Source of the DNA: Algoriphagus ratkowskyi
GTDB lineage: Bacteria > Bacteroidota > Bacteroidia > Cytophagales > Cyclobacteriaceae
Length of the DNA: 64,000 nucleotides
Assembly (NCBI RefSeq): GCF_002150505.1
Contig: NZ_MSSV01000007.1
Coordinates: 248,001-312,000, forward strand
Direction: 5' to 3'
Part shown: one piece after another, positions 28,354 through 37,064 of the stretch
Layout of the letters: every line of letters begins with the position of its first letter
Position numbering within the stretch: the stretch's first letter is position 1
Translations under genes and position numbers: made by a program
Notes under the pieces: generated by a model
What the model saw: the letters and a program-made list of their open reading frames with translations, nothing else
The model's database searches: none
Told to the model about the DNA's origin: nothing

Positions 28354-28753
28354 TAAATAGAAGCAGTAGATCCTCCTCTGTTAGGTCAAAATGCTCTGAC
28401 TTGACGAAAAGCAACAGATGGTTCATCAGTATTTTGCGACCAACAGTAGAATCAGGCAATCCGTAGTGGAGAATTTTTTGTCGAAGGAGTTGAATCAATT
28501 CAACTGCGGTTTCTGCATTAGCCATGAGCTCACCGTCTATTTCAGCCAGCAATGCCGATAAATTATCCAATGAAGATCGTTCACTTTCTAAAGTATTCTT
28601 GCCAAACCTACCAGTCAGCCCCTTACTTTTTCGGTTTAGCAGTAAACTGGAAACATCGGATCCGAAGTAGCGAATTACGACATAGCCATAATAGCAGGTC
28701 AGAACAATTCCCAGCAACTTAAGAAAGACTCCCCATGAAACATTTTCGAGCAT
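28337..28753 (-). CDS. Membrane protein between rteC and the tra genes
   Basis: A protein of 138 aa not assigned to a family. An N-terminal membrane helix (LKLLGIVLTCYYGYVVIRYF) is followed by a soluble helical domain ending LTEEDLLLLFNEFPN. It overlaps the DUF4134 gene and follows rteC by about 80 bases, so it belongs to the tra operon. It may be specific to this branch of elements. Confidence 0.7.
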   Translation of the reverse strand: MLENVSWGVFLKLLGIVLTCYYGYVVIRYFGSDVSSLLLNRKSKGLTGRFGKNTLESERSSLDNLSALLAEIDGELMANAETAVELIQLLRQKILHYGLPDSTVGRKILMNHLLLFVKSEHFDLTEEDLLLLFNEFPN

Positions 28754-28836
28754 AACTGTGTGATTTTGTGGTTACAAACCTGGGGCAGAATCTGATGATA
28801 ACCTCACACTGAACTCCGAAGGGGGAGGAAAAAAAG

Positions 28837-29670
28837 TCAGCCCTCCCCCTTACTGTTTAAGTCGGTATTGTCCATCCAGTTCTCTAGTTTTTCCTTCAGA
28901 CGATCCAAGAAAGTGGTACGGCTGTTTTTGCGGATACGTATCTCCTGAAAGGTTCTATAAAACTGGGAGAGATCCTGTTGGAAAACCCGCTCCAGATGAG
29001 TGGCTATATCCCGGATGGATGAGTTACCGTTATTGATGGCTCCGGATGCTTTTAGTGCATAGGCAAGCTCGACCAATGCTGCTTTTGTCGCAGTCCATTT
29101 AATGGAATGACTCCCTTTTTCTGTCCTGTTTTTCAGTTTGCTAATTTCCTTTTCCAAAAAGCTATGCAATTCATCGTACGCCTGGAATCGTGCAAAGACC
29201 TTCCCTGCAGGAACCGAATCCCTATCTCCTGAAGGCAGTGGCTGGGTAATCAAAAAACGAGTACCTGGATCACTTCTTTTAAAGAGTTTATCATCATAAT
29301 CTGATCTTCCCAGGCGGTAGTATTCAAACAGCAGTTGATATCGTTTCTGATAAAGTCTGAGCGGTGAAAACTGCTTTTCCAGATATCGAATAGCATCCCG
29401 ACTTCTTTGCGGGATTGTAGAAAGTATAAAATAAACCTCTTCGAAATAAATGAGTTCGGCTTCAAAACCAGGCTTGATTTTTTTAAAGAACTCCATCTCC
29501 ATTTCCGATGTATCAAACACAGCGGGCGCCTTCACTTGTGCGCAATAGTTATTGACCAGTATAAACGATTTCTCCATCGTCGCCAATTTGTTGGAGGAAA
29601 CTGCAGCAATAGCTGCAACATCCTCTTTCATCTTTAAAAAAAGAGGATTGAAATTTTCAATATAGTTCAT
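28837..29670 (-). CDS. rteC: RteC-like regulator
   Basis: Resembles RteC, the regulator that switches on excision in the Bacteroides CTnDOT family. It is 277 aa and all-helical. The segments YFEEVYFILSTIPQRSRDAI and LVELAYALKASGAINNG are typical; the latter sits in the winged-helix-like C-terminal half. Here it stands at the head of the tra operon, not beside an excision operon, so it may control transfer directly. An exact TAnnTTTG box lies about 90 bases upstream. Confidence 0.85.
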   Translation of the reverse strand: MNYIENFNPLFLKMKEDVAAIAAVSSNKLATMEKSFILVNNYCAQVKAPAVFDTSEMEMEFFKKIKPGFEAELIYFEEVYFILSTIPQRSRDAIRYLEKQFSPLRLYQKRYQLLFEYYRLGRSDYDDKLFKRSDPGTRFLITQPLPSGDRDSVPAGKVFARFQAYDELHSFLEKEISKLKNRTEKGSHSIKWTATKAALVELAYALKASGAINNGNSSIRDIATHLERVFQQDLSQFYRTFQEIRIRKNSRTTFLDRLKEKLENWMDNTDLNSKGEG

Positions 29671-29760
29671 GATTAGACAATTTTAGTAGAGACGAATCCC
29701 CTGTTAAAACTGCCCGCGGGCTTATGATTTAAAAGGCCTTGGTACCAAAGAGGTACTTAA

Positions 29761-29768
29761 CAAACTTA
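29761..29768 (-). promoter_or_regulatory. Candidate -7 box for rteC/tra
   Basis: On the minus strand this reads TAAGTTTG, an exact match to TAnnTTTG. A TTTG lies 12 bases further upstream, which is closer than the usual spacing, so only the -7 box is supported. Confidence 0.4.
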
Positions 29769-30071
29769 GTTTTAAGACGACAAAAAAGTAAAAAAATTCC
29801 GGATCATAAAACCTGAAACAGGTGAATACTAGGATGAAATGGTATCACAGCAAGATGAACCTAAAACGAATATCAGCATATAACTATGAATACTGCGCTA
29901 TTTCAAACAGCAAGATCCAAAAGAACGTCTAAATAATAGTAAAAGCTGCATCCTAGCCGGACATATTCCAAAATAACCAAAGAGTTTATTAACTTATAAA
30001 CTAGTGATTCCCCTTTTGGAAGCTTTAGGCAAATATTCATTCCGGTCAGCTCCATTCCCCAGACCACAACT

Positions 30072-30890
30072 TTGTTGATTTTGATTAAGAAAAATCTACC
30101 TGTAAAATACAATGATAAGTTACTGCGAATTCTACTTTGCGTAGCATCAGCCTTTCTTGTGGCGATGTATGGAGCCAGTGCACGGTTTTTGGACTCACTT
30201 ACCTCAGCATCCTTTTACATCAAGTTGTTGGCTACGATATTCATTGCTGGCTTCTTTCTTGAGTTTGTCCACCGGATAACAGTCAAATTAGATAAGGTCT
30301 ATGACTGGAAGGAAAGACCATTAGTTCGATTGACATTGCAATTCATTCTTGGCGTATTTCTTCCGGGTATGATCGATTTTTTCTTTCTTTCGGTATATAA
30401 ATGGTATTTTGAACTGACCTCAATTCATGAAAATCCCGGTTCACATAGTAATGTTTCTGCTATGATACTGCCTGTTTTCTTGTTCAATCTCTACTACCTT
30501 TTTTATTATCATATTTTAAGGAGAAAGGACACCAAAACCCAAATCAAGGATGAAAATGAGTTGCTGTTGATACAACAGGGGAACAGAACCATACCCGTAC
30601 TGCTAAAGGATATTCGTTACATCTACCACAAGGACAGGTTGAACTATCTGATCATTTCTGGGGACACGAGGTATTTTCTCAGCGAGCCCCTCGATGAATT
30701 GGAGCGTCAGCTACCGGATCGTGATTTTTTCAGAGTAAACAGAAAGATGATCATACACTTCCGAGCCTGCATCCACTTTCAATCCAATGGTCATGGCAAA
30801 CTTTTACTTCGCCTAGATCCCTCCTTTGATGAAGAAGTAGCGGTGAGCCAGTCAAAAGCACGGAAATTCAGGGAGTGGATTAGGCGATAA
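30072..30890 (+). CDS. Membrane-bound LytTR regulator
   Basis: A transcription regulator of 272 aa. Four hydrophobic segments fill residues 18-165, with no receiver domain. The C-terminal LytTR DNA-binding domain (about 180-272) includes DIRYIYHKDRLNYLII and RDFFRVNRKMIIHF. The start is uncertain: the frame opens with TTG and has no early ATG or clear ribosome-binding site. It is divergent from the rteC-tra operon and probably shares the 400-base control region. A membrane signal sensed by the N-terminus is inferred. It may regulate tra or itself. Confidence 0.8.
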   Translation: MLILIKKNLPVKYNDKLLRILLCVASAFLVAMYGASARFLDSLTSASFYIKLLATIFIAGFFLEFVHRITVKLDKVYDWKERPLVRLTLQFILGVFLPGMIDFFFLSVYKWYFELTSIHENPGSHSNVSAMILPVFLFNLYYLFYYHILRRKDTKTQIKDENELLLIQQGNRTIPVLLKDIRYIYHKDRLNYLIISGDTRYFLSEPLDELERQLPDRDFFRVNRKMIIHFRACIHFQSNGHGKLLLRLDPSFDEEVAVSQSKARKFREWIRR

Positions 30891-31331
30891 TGAAACCAAA
30901 AATTAGTTGCTAAGTTTTCAAGATCTAATGCATTGAAGGTATTTACAAATCTATTTACTCAAAAAAAATTATAATAAGTGTTGCAATAAACAGTCAGTTT
31001 CCTATTTATGAGACTTTGAATCGAGGCATGATTTTATGAAACAAAAAAGCTTCTCTTTGGTATATCAATACGCAATCAAAAACCGTCTCAATAAATGGTC
31101 GCTTTTTGGGACACACAAAAGGGCTTTTCACCCTACTAATCATTCAAACTTTAATCGCTTTACTATTTTTCAAGAACAAATTGCGAAATTGAATTTTGCG
31201 CGATTACGGACATTTTTGTTCGGACTTTTCTCCTTAATAGAAAATTACTTTCCCTGCAATGCTCTTTTATGTATATTTTTTGGCATAAAAGTAGAATATC
31301 AACTATTGCTTTCATCATAACTAAAAACAAA
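30891..31331. other. Gene-free stretch before the permease
   Basis: About 440 AT-rich bases. A 94-aa ORF (31036-31320) has odd composition and no domain, and is not credible. TATATTTTTTGG near 31272 is close to, but not, a -7 box. Confidence 0.45.
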
Positions 31332-33791
31332 ATGTGGAAAAACTACTTTCTCGTAGCATATAGAAACCTTTTAAAGCATAAAGTTTTTAGTGCCATTAAC
31401 CTATTTGGACTTGCCATTGGAATGGCTGCATGTCTGGTTATTCTGCATTATGTCCATTTTGAGTTCAGCTACGATCGTTTTCATGAAAAAGCGGATCGAA
31501 TCTATCGTGTTCAACATAATCGATATTTAGACGGGGAACTCCAATATCAGAAAGCCCAGACATTTATTCCTACAGGAGAAGCTATGATGGATGATTTTCC
31601 TGAAGTGGAAGATTATACAACTATGTTTAGGATTAGCAATGAATCTGATATTGTCATGACCCACTTAACTGCCGATGGTGAAATGCTTCGATATGCGGAA
31701 AAGGAAGTTTACCATGTAAAAGGCAATTTTTTTAAAATGTTTTCCTTTCCGATTGTAGAAGGAAATACACAAATCAAACATTTGGAACCAAAAACTGCAA
31801 TGATCTCCCAGTCTACCGCATTCAAATATTTTGGAAATGAATCAGCAATTGGAATGGTCATCAGTCACAATTACGCAGAGAATTATAAAGTTGTAGGCAT
31901 TTTTGAGGATATCCCCACCAACTCCCATATGAAATTTGATTTCCTGTTTGCCTGGCAAGAAGTAACAAACCAAGAAAGTGGCGGTGATAGCGAGAACTGG
32001 AGAAATGACGGGTTTTATACTTTTCTCTTACTAAATTCCAACGCCGATGTTTCAGCTCTGGAAGCTAAATTCCCTTCTTTTGTTGAAAAACATATAGCTG
32101 AAAAAGCTAATAATAACATCAGTTCGTCCTTTTCTCTTCAACCTATAACAGCTATTCACTTAAATTCAAATTTACTGGCAGAAGTTGAGTCTAATAATGA
32201 AGCGAAGATCGTCTATGCGCTTTTGGCAATAGCTATTTTTGTAATGCTTATTGCTTGGATCAACTTTATCAATTTGTCCATCTCACGTTCATTGAAAAGA
32301 TCTAAAGAAGTTGGAATACGTAAAGTTATAGGATCTGGAAGATCACAACTTATCAGACAGTTTTTAACTGAATCACTGGTGATGAATCTTCTCGCATTCA
32401 GTATTTCTTGCAGTATCTTATTATTGCTTAATCCATATATTTCCCCCTTCATTGGAGGACAATCTACTTTATCACTTTTCTCCAATCCTGCGTTTCTTTT
32501 TGGACTTGTAGTACTTATCTTTTTTGGAAGTGTATTGGCTGGGATATACCCTGCTTTTGTCTCATCATCTTTTAAACCTATTCTTGCGCTGAAGGGTAAT
32601 TATTCAATTGTTCCCAAGAGGTCTTCCTTCAGCCTAAAACACAGCCTGATCGTATTTCAATTTGTGATTTCCATTGCTTTGATTGCAGCATCTATGGTCG
32701 CTTATAGACAACTCAGCTTGATGAAAAACAGTAGTTTGGGGATTGACATCGAAAGTGCAATCGTGGTAAACACCCAGGCTACTTTTGGCCCTCTGGGTTC
32801 AGACTCTCTATTTACCAAAAGGCTCATTGCCTTTCGAGATAAGCTAAATGCAAATCAAAAAGTACAGGGAATTACTGCCTCACACGATATTCCTGGAAAA
32901 GAGCACCTTTCTTTGATGCCTAACTTTCGGCACGCAAAGAATCCGGATAAACTTGTTACCCTTTACTTTACTCGAATGGATTATGATTTCATCCCAACTT
33001 TTGGAGTCAATTTAATTGCAGGAAGGAATTTCATAGAAGGTGTAGACAATCAACAAGCTATGATCCTAAATAAGGAAGCGGTAAGAACCTTAGGCTATGA
33101 AAACCCAGAAGATGCTATAGGTAATGAAGTTAACTGGGGTAATAAAAATTTAGCAAAGGCTGAAATCGTAGGAGTTGTTGATTTTAGGGCTGTTAGTTTT
33201 AAGGAAGCTAATTATCCTATCGCTTACACTTCAACTTTCTTTCCTTATAAATACGTGTCTATCAAATTTGATGAAATCAATGGAGTAAACGCACAGCAAA
33301 ATATAGCTTTAATACAAGATACTTGGAACGAAGTATTCCCTGATAAGCCTTTCGAATTTTTCTTTTTGGATGATTTTTTCAATAGTCAATATCTTGCTGA
33401 TCAAAAGTTTGGACAATTGCTTGGCGCATTCACATTACTTGCAATTTTTGTGGCGGGATTAGGACTATATGGCATTACCCTACTTCACGTGACACAGAGG
33501 ATCAAGGAAGTGGGTGTTAGAAAAATCATGGGCGCCTCCGTTAGCCAAATAATAATCTTACTTGCGAAACAATTCATGGCATTAGTATTAGTGGCAGGAG
33601 TGTTATCAATCCCAATCATTAGATTTAGTATGGAAAATTGGCTAGCAACTTATCCATATCGAATCGAAATAACTTGGTGGACATATTTACTTCCGATTGG
33701 TTTGATTCTGGTAATTACATGCTTTACAATAGGTTTCCAGATCCTTAAGGCCTCTCTCATCAACCCCGCGAAATTGCTTAGATACGAATAG
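31332..33791 (+). CDS. FtsX/MacB-type ABC transporter permease
   Basis: An inner-membrane permease of 819 aa, using the ATG that gives MWKNYFLVAYRNLLKHKVF, the standard start of this large Bacteroidota family. An N-terminal helix (INLFGLAIGMAACLVILHYV) is followed by the periplasmic MacB-like domain. FtsX blocks of helices lie near residues 290-430 and 700-810, with KEVGIRKVIGSGRSQLIRQF and KEVGVRKIMGASVSQII. Family members move or release substrates with a partner ATPase; none is encoded next to it. A terminator follows. Its substrate is unknown. Confidence 0.9.
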   Translation: MWKNYFLVAYRNLLKHKVFSAINLFGLAIGMAACLVILHYVHFEFSYDRFHEKADRIYRVQHNRYLDGELQYQKAQTFIPTGEAMMDDFPEVEDYTTMFRISNESDIVMTHLTADGEMLRYAEKEVYHVKGNFFKMFSFPIVEGNTQIKHLEPKTAMISQSTAFKYFGNESAIGMVISHNYAENYKVVGIFEDIPTNSHMKFDFLFAWQEVTNQESGGDSENWRNDGFYTFLLLNSNADVSALEAKFPSFVEKHIAEKANNNISSSFSLQPITAIHLNSNLLAEVESNNEAKIVYALLAIAIFVMLIAWINFINLSISRSLKRSKEVGIRKVIGSGRSQLIRQFLTESLVMNLLAFSISCSILLLLNPYISPFIGGQSTLSLFSNPAFLFGLVVLIFFGSVLAGIYPAFVSSSFKPILALKGNYSIVPKRSSFSLKHSLIVFQFVISIALIAASMVAYRQLSLMKNSSLGIDIESAIVVNTQATFGPLGSDSLFTKRLIAFRDKLNANQKVQGITASHDIPGKEHLSLMPNFRHAKNPDKLVTLYFTRMDYDFIPTFGVNLIAGRNFIEGVDNQQAMILNKEAVRTLGYENPEDAIGNEVNWGNKNLAKAEIVGVVDFRAVSFKEANYPIAYTSTFFPYKYVSIKFDEINGVNAQQNIALIQDTWNEVFPDKPFEFFFLDDFFNSQYLADQKFGQLLGAFTLLAIFVAGLGLYGITLLHVTQRIKEVGVRKIMGASVSQIIILLAKQFMALVLVAGVLSIPIIRFSMENWLATYPYRIEITWWTYLLPIGLILVITCFTIGFQILKASLINPAKLLRYE

Positions 33792-33928
33792 GAATGATGA
33801 TTTTATTTACTATGTGAATAATGATTGGTGTAAATCTCCGATTTCACAATATTCAATCTTGCAAAATTTAGAGACTAGTTAAATTAAAAAAATCACAACA
33901 CAAATTCGCTACTGATTCAAAATAAAAG

Positions 33929-33964
33929 CCTTAACTATCAATATTTATAATAGTTAGGGTTTTT
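33929..33964 (+). terminator. Terminator after the permease gene
   Basis: CCTTAACTAT pairs with ATAGTTAGGG (ten pairs, one of them G-U), followed by five T. It is about 140 bases after the permease stop. Confidence 0.75.
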
Positions 33965-34046
33965 AGATGTGGAGAGGAAGGGTCTAAAACCTTAATCTGT
34001 AAAATTAAACACATTGATTTCACAATTCAAATTATAAAACCTGGCT

Positions 34047-34934
34047 TTAATCACCCGAAACATTATACCGTTCTGTTTCCGCTGACCAATAAAGACATCC
34101 ACCCAACAAAAGCAGGAGACCATCCACCCAAATTTTATTTTCCATTGATACCTGGCTAATCAAAATGCTACTTGTCCTGATTTTCTTCTGTAAATAGGAA
34201 AGCTCTCCTTTCACCATTTCAATCGCTACTTCCTCCCCATATTCTTCGGAGAGAAGTAAAACTTCATTATGCATATCTCCTATCGCTCTCTCCTTTGGTG
34301 CGGATACTAGGTCATTTGACAAGCAGACAAATCTGGCTATATCATTTTCCAATTCCATAGTATCACTATTGAAAAGTATATCTCCACGCAGCAACTCAAT
34401 AGCTATGTATACTCCTGAGCTATGTGGTCTCATATACTGATAATCCTCTAGGGTAAGCTTCCATTTCCCTCTCCTATTTTTCATCTCCCACTCAAGTCCT
34501 GCTATATGCAGATTCCAAGCTCGTTGAAACCTATCTTTCAAAGCCTCCTGGGAAAAACATTCCAAAATATCGAGATAACAGGTATCAATAGGCAAACCTA
34601 GACCGGTCAAGATCATCTTGCCTTCTATCAACTGGTCATGAGCCATTTCTTGAAGAAAACCCTCGGCCTCCTCATCGTCCATCAAGTCCAACAAGTCGTC
34701 AAGAATAAAAAGACAAAAAAACAACTTTGCAATCCTTTCCAATTTGTTCAATTCCATACCGGGAAAAAGATAGCATGTGAACCAATTGAGCTGTTGGACA
34801 CGACAGCGCTCAATAATCTCCCAGTCCGGATTTCCATCGCTAGTTACCAACCAAGTTTCCGCCCACTTCAGAACAGATTCATCAGTATACCGTGTTTTTA
34901 CATGTAAAGCTGAGGGGAAATTCAAGAAGTTCAT
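34047..34934 (-). CDS. Class I terpene synthase
   Basis: A predicted terpene cyclase of 295 aa acting on a prenyl diphosphate in the cytoplasm. The aspartate-rich motif DDLLD (Asp79, Asp80, Asp83) and the NSE triad NDLVSAPKE (Asn207, Ser211, Glu215) for magnesium binding are present. RPHSSGVY near 169 fits the diphosphate sensor, and the C-terminal RY pair (289-290) is present. The length fits bacterial single-domain enzymes. The product cannot be predicted. No prenyl transferase, P450 or methyltransferase is adjacent. It overlaps the Crp-like gene by four bases, so both are co-transcribed. Confidence 0.88.
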   Translation of the reverse strand: MNFLNFPSALHVKTRYTDESVLKWAETWLVTSDGNPDWEIIERCRVQQLNWFTCYLFPGMELNKLERIAKLFFCLFILDDLLDLMDDEEAEGFLQEMAHDQLIEGKMILTGLGLPIDTCYLDILECFSQEALKDRFQRAWNLHIAGLEWEMKNRRGKWKLTLEDYQYMRPHSSGVYIAIELLRGDILFNSDTMELENDIARFVCLSNDLVSAPKERAIGDMHNEVLLLSEEYGEEVAIEMVKGELSYLQKKIRTSSILISQVSMENKIWVDGLLLLLGGCLYWSAETERYNVSGD

Positions 34935-35524
34935 TGCTTCGCATTTTTAAAGTCATGTTTGAACCGCTCGACAGTTCGACGGCTTATCCGAAAAAAATCC
35001 CCCAAATCTCCATTGGTAATTTCAGTTTCCAATCCGGGAAAAAACATCATTAAATCTTCATACCCATTTTCTAGGCCTTTTTTGCTCAGCTCGAACACAG
35101 TAGAATTACGCTCATTAATCCGCAGGCTAATCTTATGGGCCAGTGTTACCAGCCTCGGCTGCCTGCCTAGCACATCCCGTTCCGAATCAAGTGTAAATTC
35201 ATAAAATGCAACATCAGAGATGCACTTGAGTATGGAATCACTGGGAATTCCGGTACGAAAAGATCGGTCGTCAAAAACTGTGTCTGTGGTTTTAAAGATG
35301 ACCGATAGGGAATGTTTCGTATTGATAAGTGAATAGGCGCCTATGAACCCCTCGACCAAATACCTACTTACCACATCTGACTCACCACTACCTTTCAAAA
35401 CCCGACCTCTTTTCATACGCTTTAATTCCATCTTAGGAAATATTAGACTAAAGTCTTCCTCAGGTAAGTCAAGAAGTTGCCTTACATCATCCATCAACAG
35501 TTTCCTATACTTTTCCTCCATCAC
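34931..35524 (-). CDS. Crp/Fnr-like regulator in the terpene synthase operon
   Basis: A protein of 197 aa. The N-terminal part resembles a cyclic-nucleotide-binding beta-roll (about residues 25-120, with GRVLKGSGE and RYLVEGFIGAY). The C-terminal helix-turn-helix is DLGDFFRISRRTVERFKHDF. Ligand-contact residues of true cAMP sites are not obvious. The stop overlaps the terpene synthase ATG. Palindromes upstream (35675-35734) are candidate binding sites. Autoregulation and control of terpene synthesis are inferred. Many Bacteroidota carry ligand-free members of this family. Confidence 0.8.
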   Translation of the reverse strand: MMEEKYRKLLMDDVRQLLDLPEEDFSLIFPKMELKRMKRGRVLKGSGESDVVSRYLVEGFIGAYSLINTKHSLSVIFKTTDTVFDDRSFRTGIPSDSILKCISDVAFYEFTLDSERDVLGRQPRLVTLAHKISLRINERNSTVFELSKKGLENGYEDLMMFFPGLETEITNGDLGDFFRISRRTVERFKHDFKNAKQ

Positions 35525-35674
35525 GATATTCGGTTAAGTGATCAGTAAATCTCAGTAGGCTTAACAAGCTGAGCTATACTATTTTCTTCACAATTCAACT
35601 AAAACCCAACTATTAATCTAAATACCTGAGTCTTTTGAACCAAATAAAATAGGCTTAGAATTAAATTTTCACTC

Positions 35675-35702
35675 AAAATCTCCGACATATGTCGGAGATT
35701 TT
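35675..35702. promoter_or_regulatory. Perfect 28-bp palindrome (operator candidate)
   Basis: The half-site AAAATCTCCGACAT is mirrored exactly. The core TCCGACAT/ATGTCGGA recurs 38 bases away at 35719-35734. It lies in the gap between the Crp-like gene and the divergent MauE-like gene. It could also act as a terminator stem, since T or A runs flank it. Confidence 0.7.
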
Positions 35703-35718
35703 GCCATGAATCCTCATT

Positions 35719-35734
35719 TCCGACATTTGTCGGA
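35719..35734. promoter_or_regulatory. Second copy of the TCCGACA palindrome
   Basis: TCCGACA and TGTCGGA around TT, repeating the core of the palindrome at 35675-35702. Two spaced copies suggest cooperative binding of a dimeric regulator. Confidence 0.65.
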
Positions 35735-35809
35735 GGCACGGATGGTTTTCATAAAGTAATTTTATTCAAGGATAGATTTTAATCCATCCCAAAACTGAAA
35801 TCAACAAAA

Positions 35810-36295
35810 ATGGAAGCTCCTGCCAAACAGTTACACGACAAATCGAATGATCAATCGGCTCTAGCTATCCAGCTGTCTAGTTTGCTACTGATTCTTCTTT
35901 TCGTGTATACAGGATTGGACAAATTGATCCGATGGGAGGAAAGCAAAAATGCTTTTTACAACCAGACCTTTCCAGCTGAGTTGGCAGAAATACTGGTCTA
36001 TGCAGTGCCGATTTCAGAATTGCTGATTGCTCTGCTCCTGCTCTTTTCAAACACTAGATGGTGGGGATATCTCTCGAGTCTCTTACTTCTCACCGTCTTT
36101 ACCACCTATGTGGGGCTGATCTGGGTGGGAGCTTTTCCACGGGTTCCCTGCAACTGTGCAGGAATTATTGATCAGTTGGGATGGGGAGCACATTTCTCTT
36201 TAAACCTAATTCTAATCGGATTAGCAATAGTTGGTCTTCATCAGTATCAACGAAAAAAGCCCAGGGCGTATGCCCCAGGCTTCTCAGGTTGTTAA
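35810..36295 (+). CDS. MauE/DoxX-like redox-associated membrane protein
   Basis: A protein of 161 aa with four membrane helices (LSSLLLILLFVYTGLDKLI is the first) and a VPCNCAG motif in a loop, typical of the MauE/DoxX group. These proteins support cysteine or thiol chemistry in the periplasm. It is the neighbour of a tiny exported protein and lies opposite a SusD-SusC-TlpA set, a combination seen repeatedly in Bacteroidota. The last codons fold into a hairpin (AAGCC / GGCTT around GGGC/GCCC). Partner of the TlpA-like protein is an inference. Confidence 0.82.
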   Translation: MEAPAKQLHDKSNDQSALAIQLSSLLLILLFVYTGLDKLIRWEESKNAFYNQTFPAELAEILVYAVPISELLIALLLLFSNTRWWGYLSSLLLLTVFTTYVGLIWVGAFPRVPCNCAGIIDQLGWGAHFSLNLILIGLAIVGLHQYQRKKPRAYAPGFSGC

Positions 36296-36395
36296 GCTTT
36301 TACTTAGTATAGAAAATGTAAATTTCTACGACGCAAATTTAAATTATTATCCTAAGCATTCAATACCTCATCCAGTAATCATTAGAACATGTAAA

Positions 36396-36451
36396 AGGGT
36401 GGCGGAGGTAAATCCGCCACCCTACAGCCCTCAAAGGAAAGGCCAGGGCTG
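36396..36451. repeat. Two adjacent hairpins
   Basis: AGGGTGGCGGA (36396-36406) pairs with TCCGCCACCCT (36413-36423), eleven perfect pairs. CAGCCCT (36425-36431) pairs with AGGGCTG (36445-36451), followed by CAAAAAA. They lie between the MauE-like gene and the small exported protein. They may be a terminator read leftward or RNA processing signals. Confidence 0.75.
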
Positions 36452-36525
36452 CAAAAAATAACAAGGCCACTTCATTATACACAGAACAAAAGTATCAAAT
36501 CAATAGCGCATCGCTCCTTTCTAAG

Positions 36526-36681
36526 GGTTGGGAGTAGAAAGGCCAACCAACACTCGGCGGTGCAGGGATCAGAACCAATTCCCAAACCGGGGCAACCCGG
36601 ACGGTTCAACCACTGAATCGGAGTTCTTGGGTGGATTCCTCACTAAGGATGAAGTCCTCGGAAGGATCTTCGGATCAGTGG
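36526..36681 (+). ncRNA. Structured leader RNA candidate
   Basis: At least five short helices can be drawn: GGTTGG/CCAACC (36526/36543), GGGA/TCCC (36565/36580), CCGGG-GCAA-CCCGG with a GNRA loop (36587-36600), CCACTGA/TCAGTGG (36610/36675), and inside it GAAG/CTTC (36661-36671). The unit ends about 55 bases before the ATG of a small exported protein. A cis-regulatory RNA is inferred; known riboswitch cores were not recognised. Confidence 0.45.
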
Positions 36682-36735
36682 AACTGAGTAAAATCTATGT
36701 TTAATCGGGAGGCAACTCTCCTAAACGACACGATT

Positions 36736-37008
36736 ATGAAATCTATAAGAAATCTGCTCCCTGCACTAGGATTAGTGTTCGGAGCCACACTCGCTATGGC
36801 AATGAATTTTGCAGATCCTGCGGTGGGTAAATATCATCCTACAGGACAACCGGATGAATGGTATGACCTTACCAATGTTACACCTGGTCCGAGTACTTAT
36901 CAATGCAATAGCTCCTCTGAAGTTTGTACCTTCACTGAGCCTGATGATCAGAGTGCTTCTGCTAGTATGGGCATCTTCCAGAAAAACGGAAGCCTTCCTA
37001 TCTTGTAA
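36736..37008 (+). CDS. Small exported protein (DUF6520-like)
   Basis: A product of 90 aa. The start at the second ATG gives a clean signal peptide (MKSIRNLLPALGLVFGATLA), while an upstream ATG adds an unlikely tail. The mature peptide is small and acidic, with YQCNSSSEVCTF (two cysteines) near its middle. This form matches short Bacteroidota proteins that lie with MauE and SusC/D genes (DUF6520, from memory). The cysteine pair may be oxidised with help from the MauE/TlpA neighbours. The function is unknown. Confidence 0.7.
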   Translation: MKSIRNLLPALGLVFGATLAMAMNFADPAVGKYHPTGQPDEWYDLTNVTPGPSTYQCNSSSEVCTFTEPDDQSASASMGIFQKNGSLPIL

Positions 37009-37064
37009 GGTATTTTGAGTGTTCATCGTAGTTTCAGGCGCGGAAAAGTCCGCGCCTGTTTTAG

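Noticed and set aside
31036..31320. 94-aa ORF before the permease
   Set aside because: Composition is unlike a protein and it overlaps the upstream region of the permease.
35757..35764. Promoter box for the MauE-like gene (TAATTTTA)
   Set aside because: One mismatch to TAnnTTTG and no -33 box at the right spacing.
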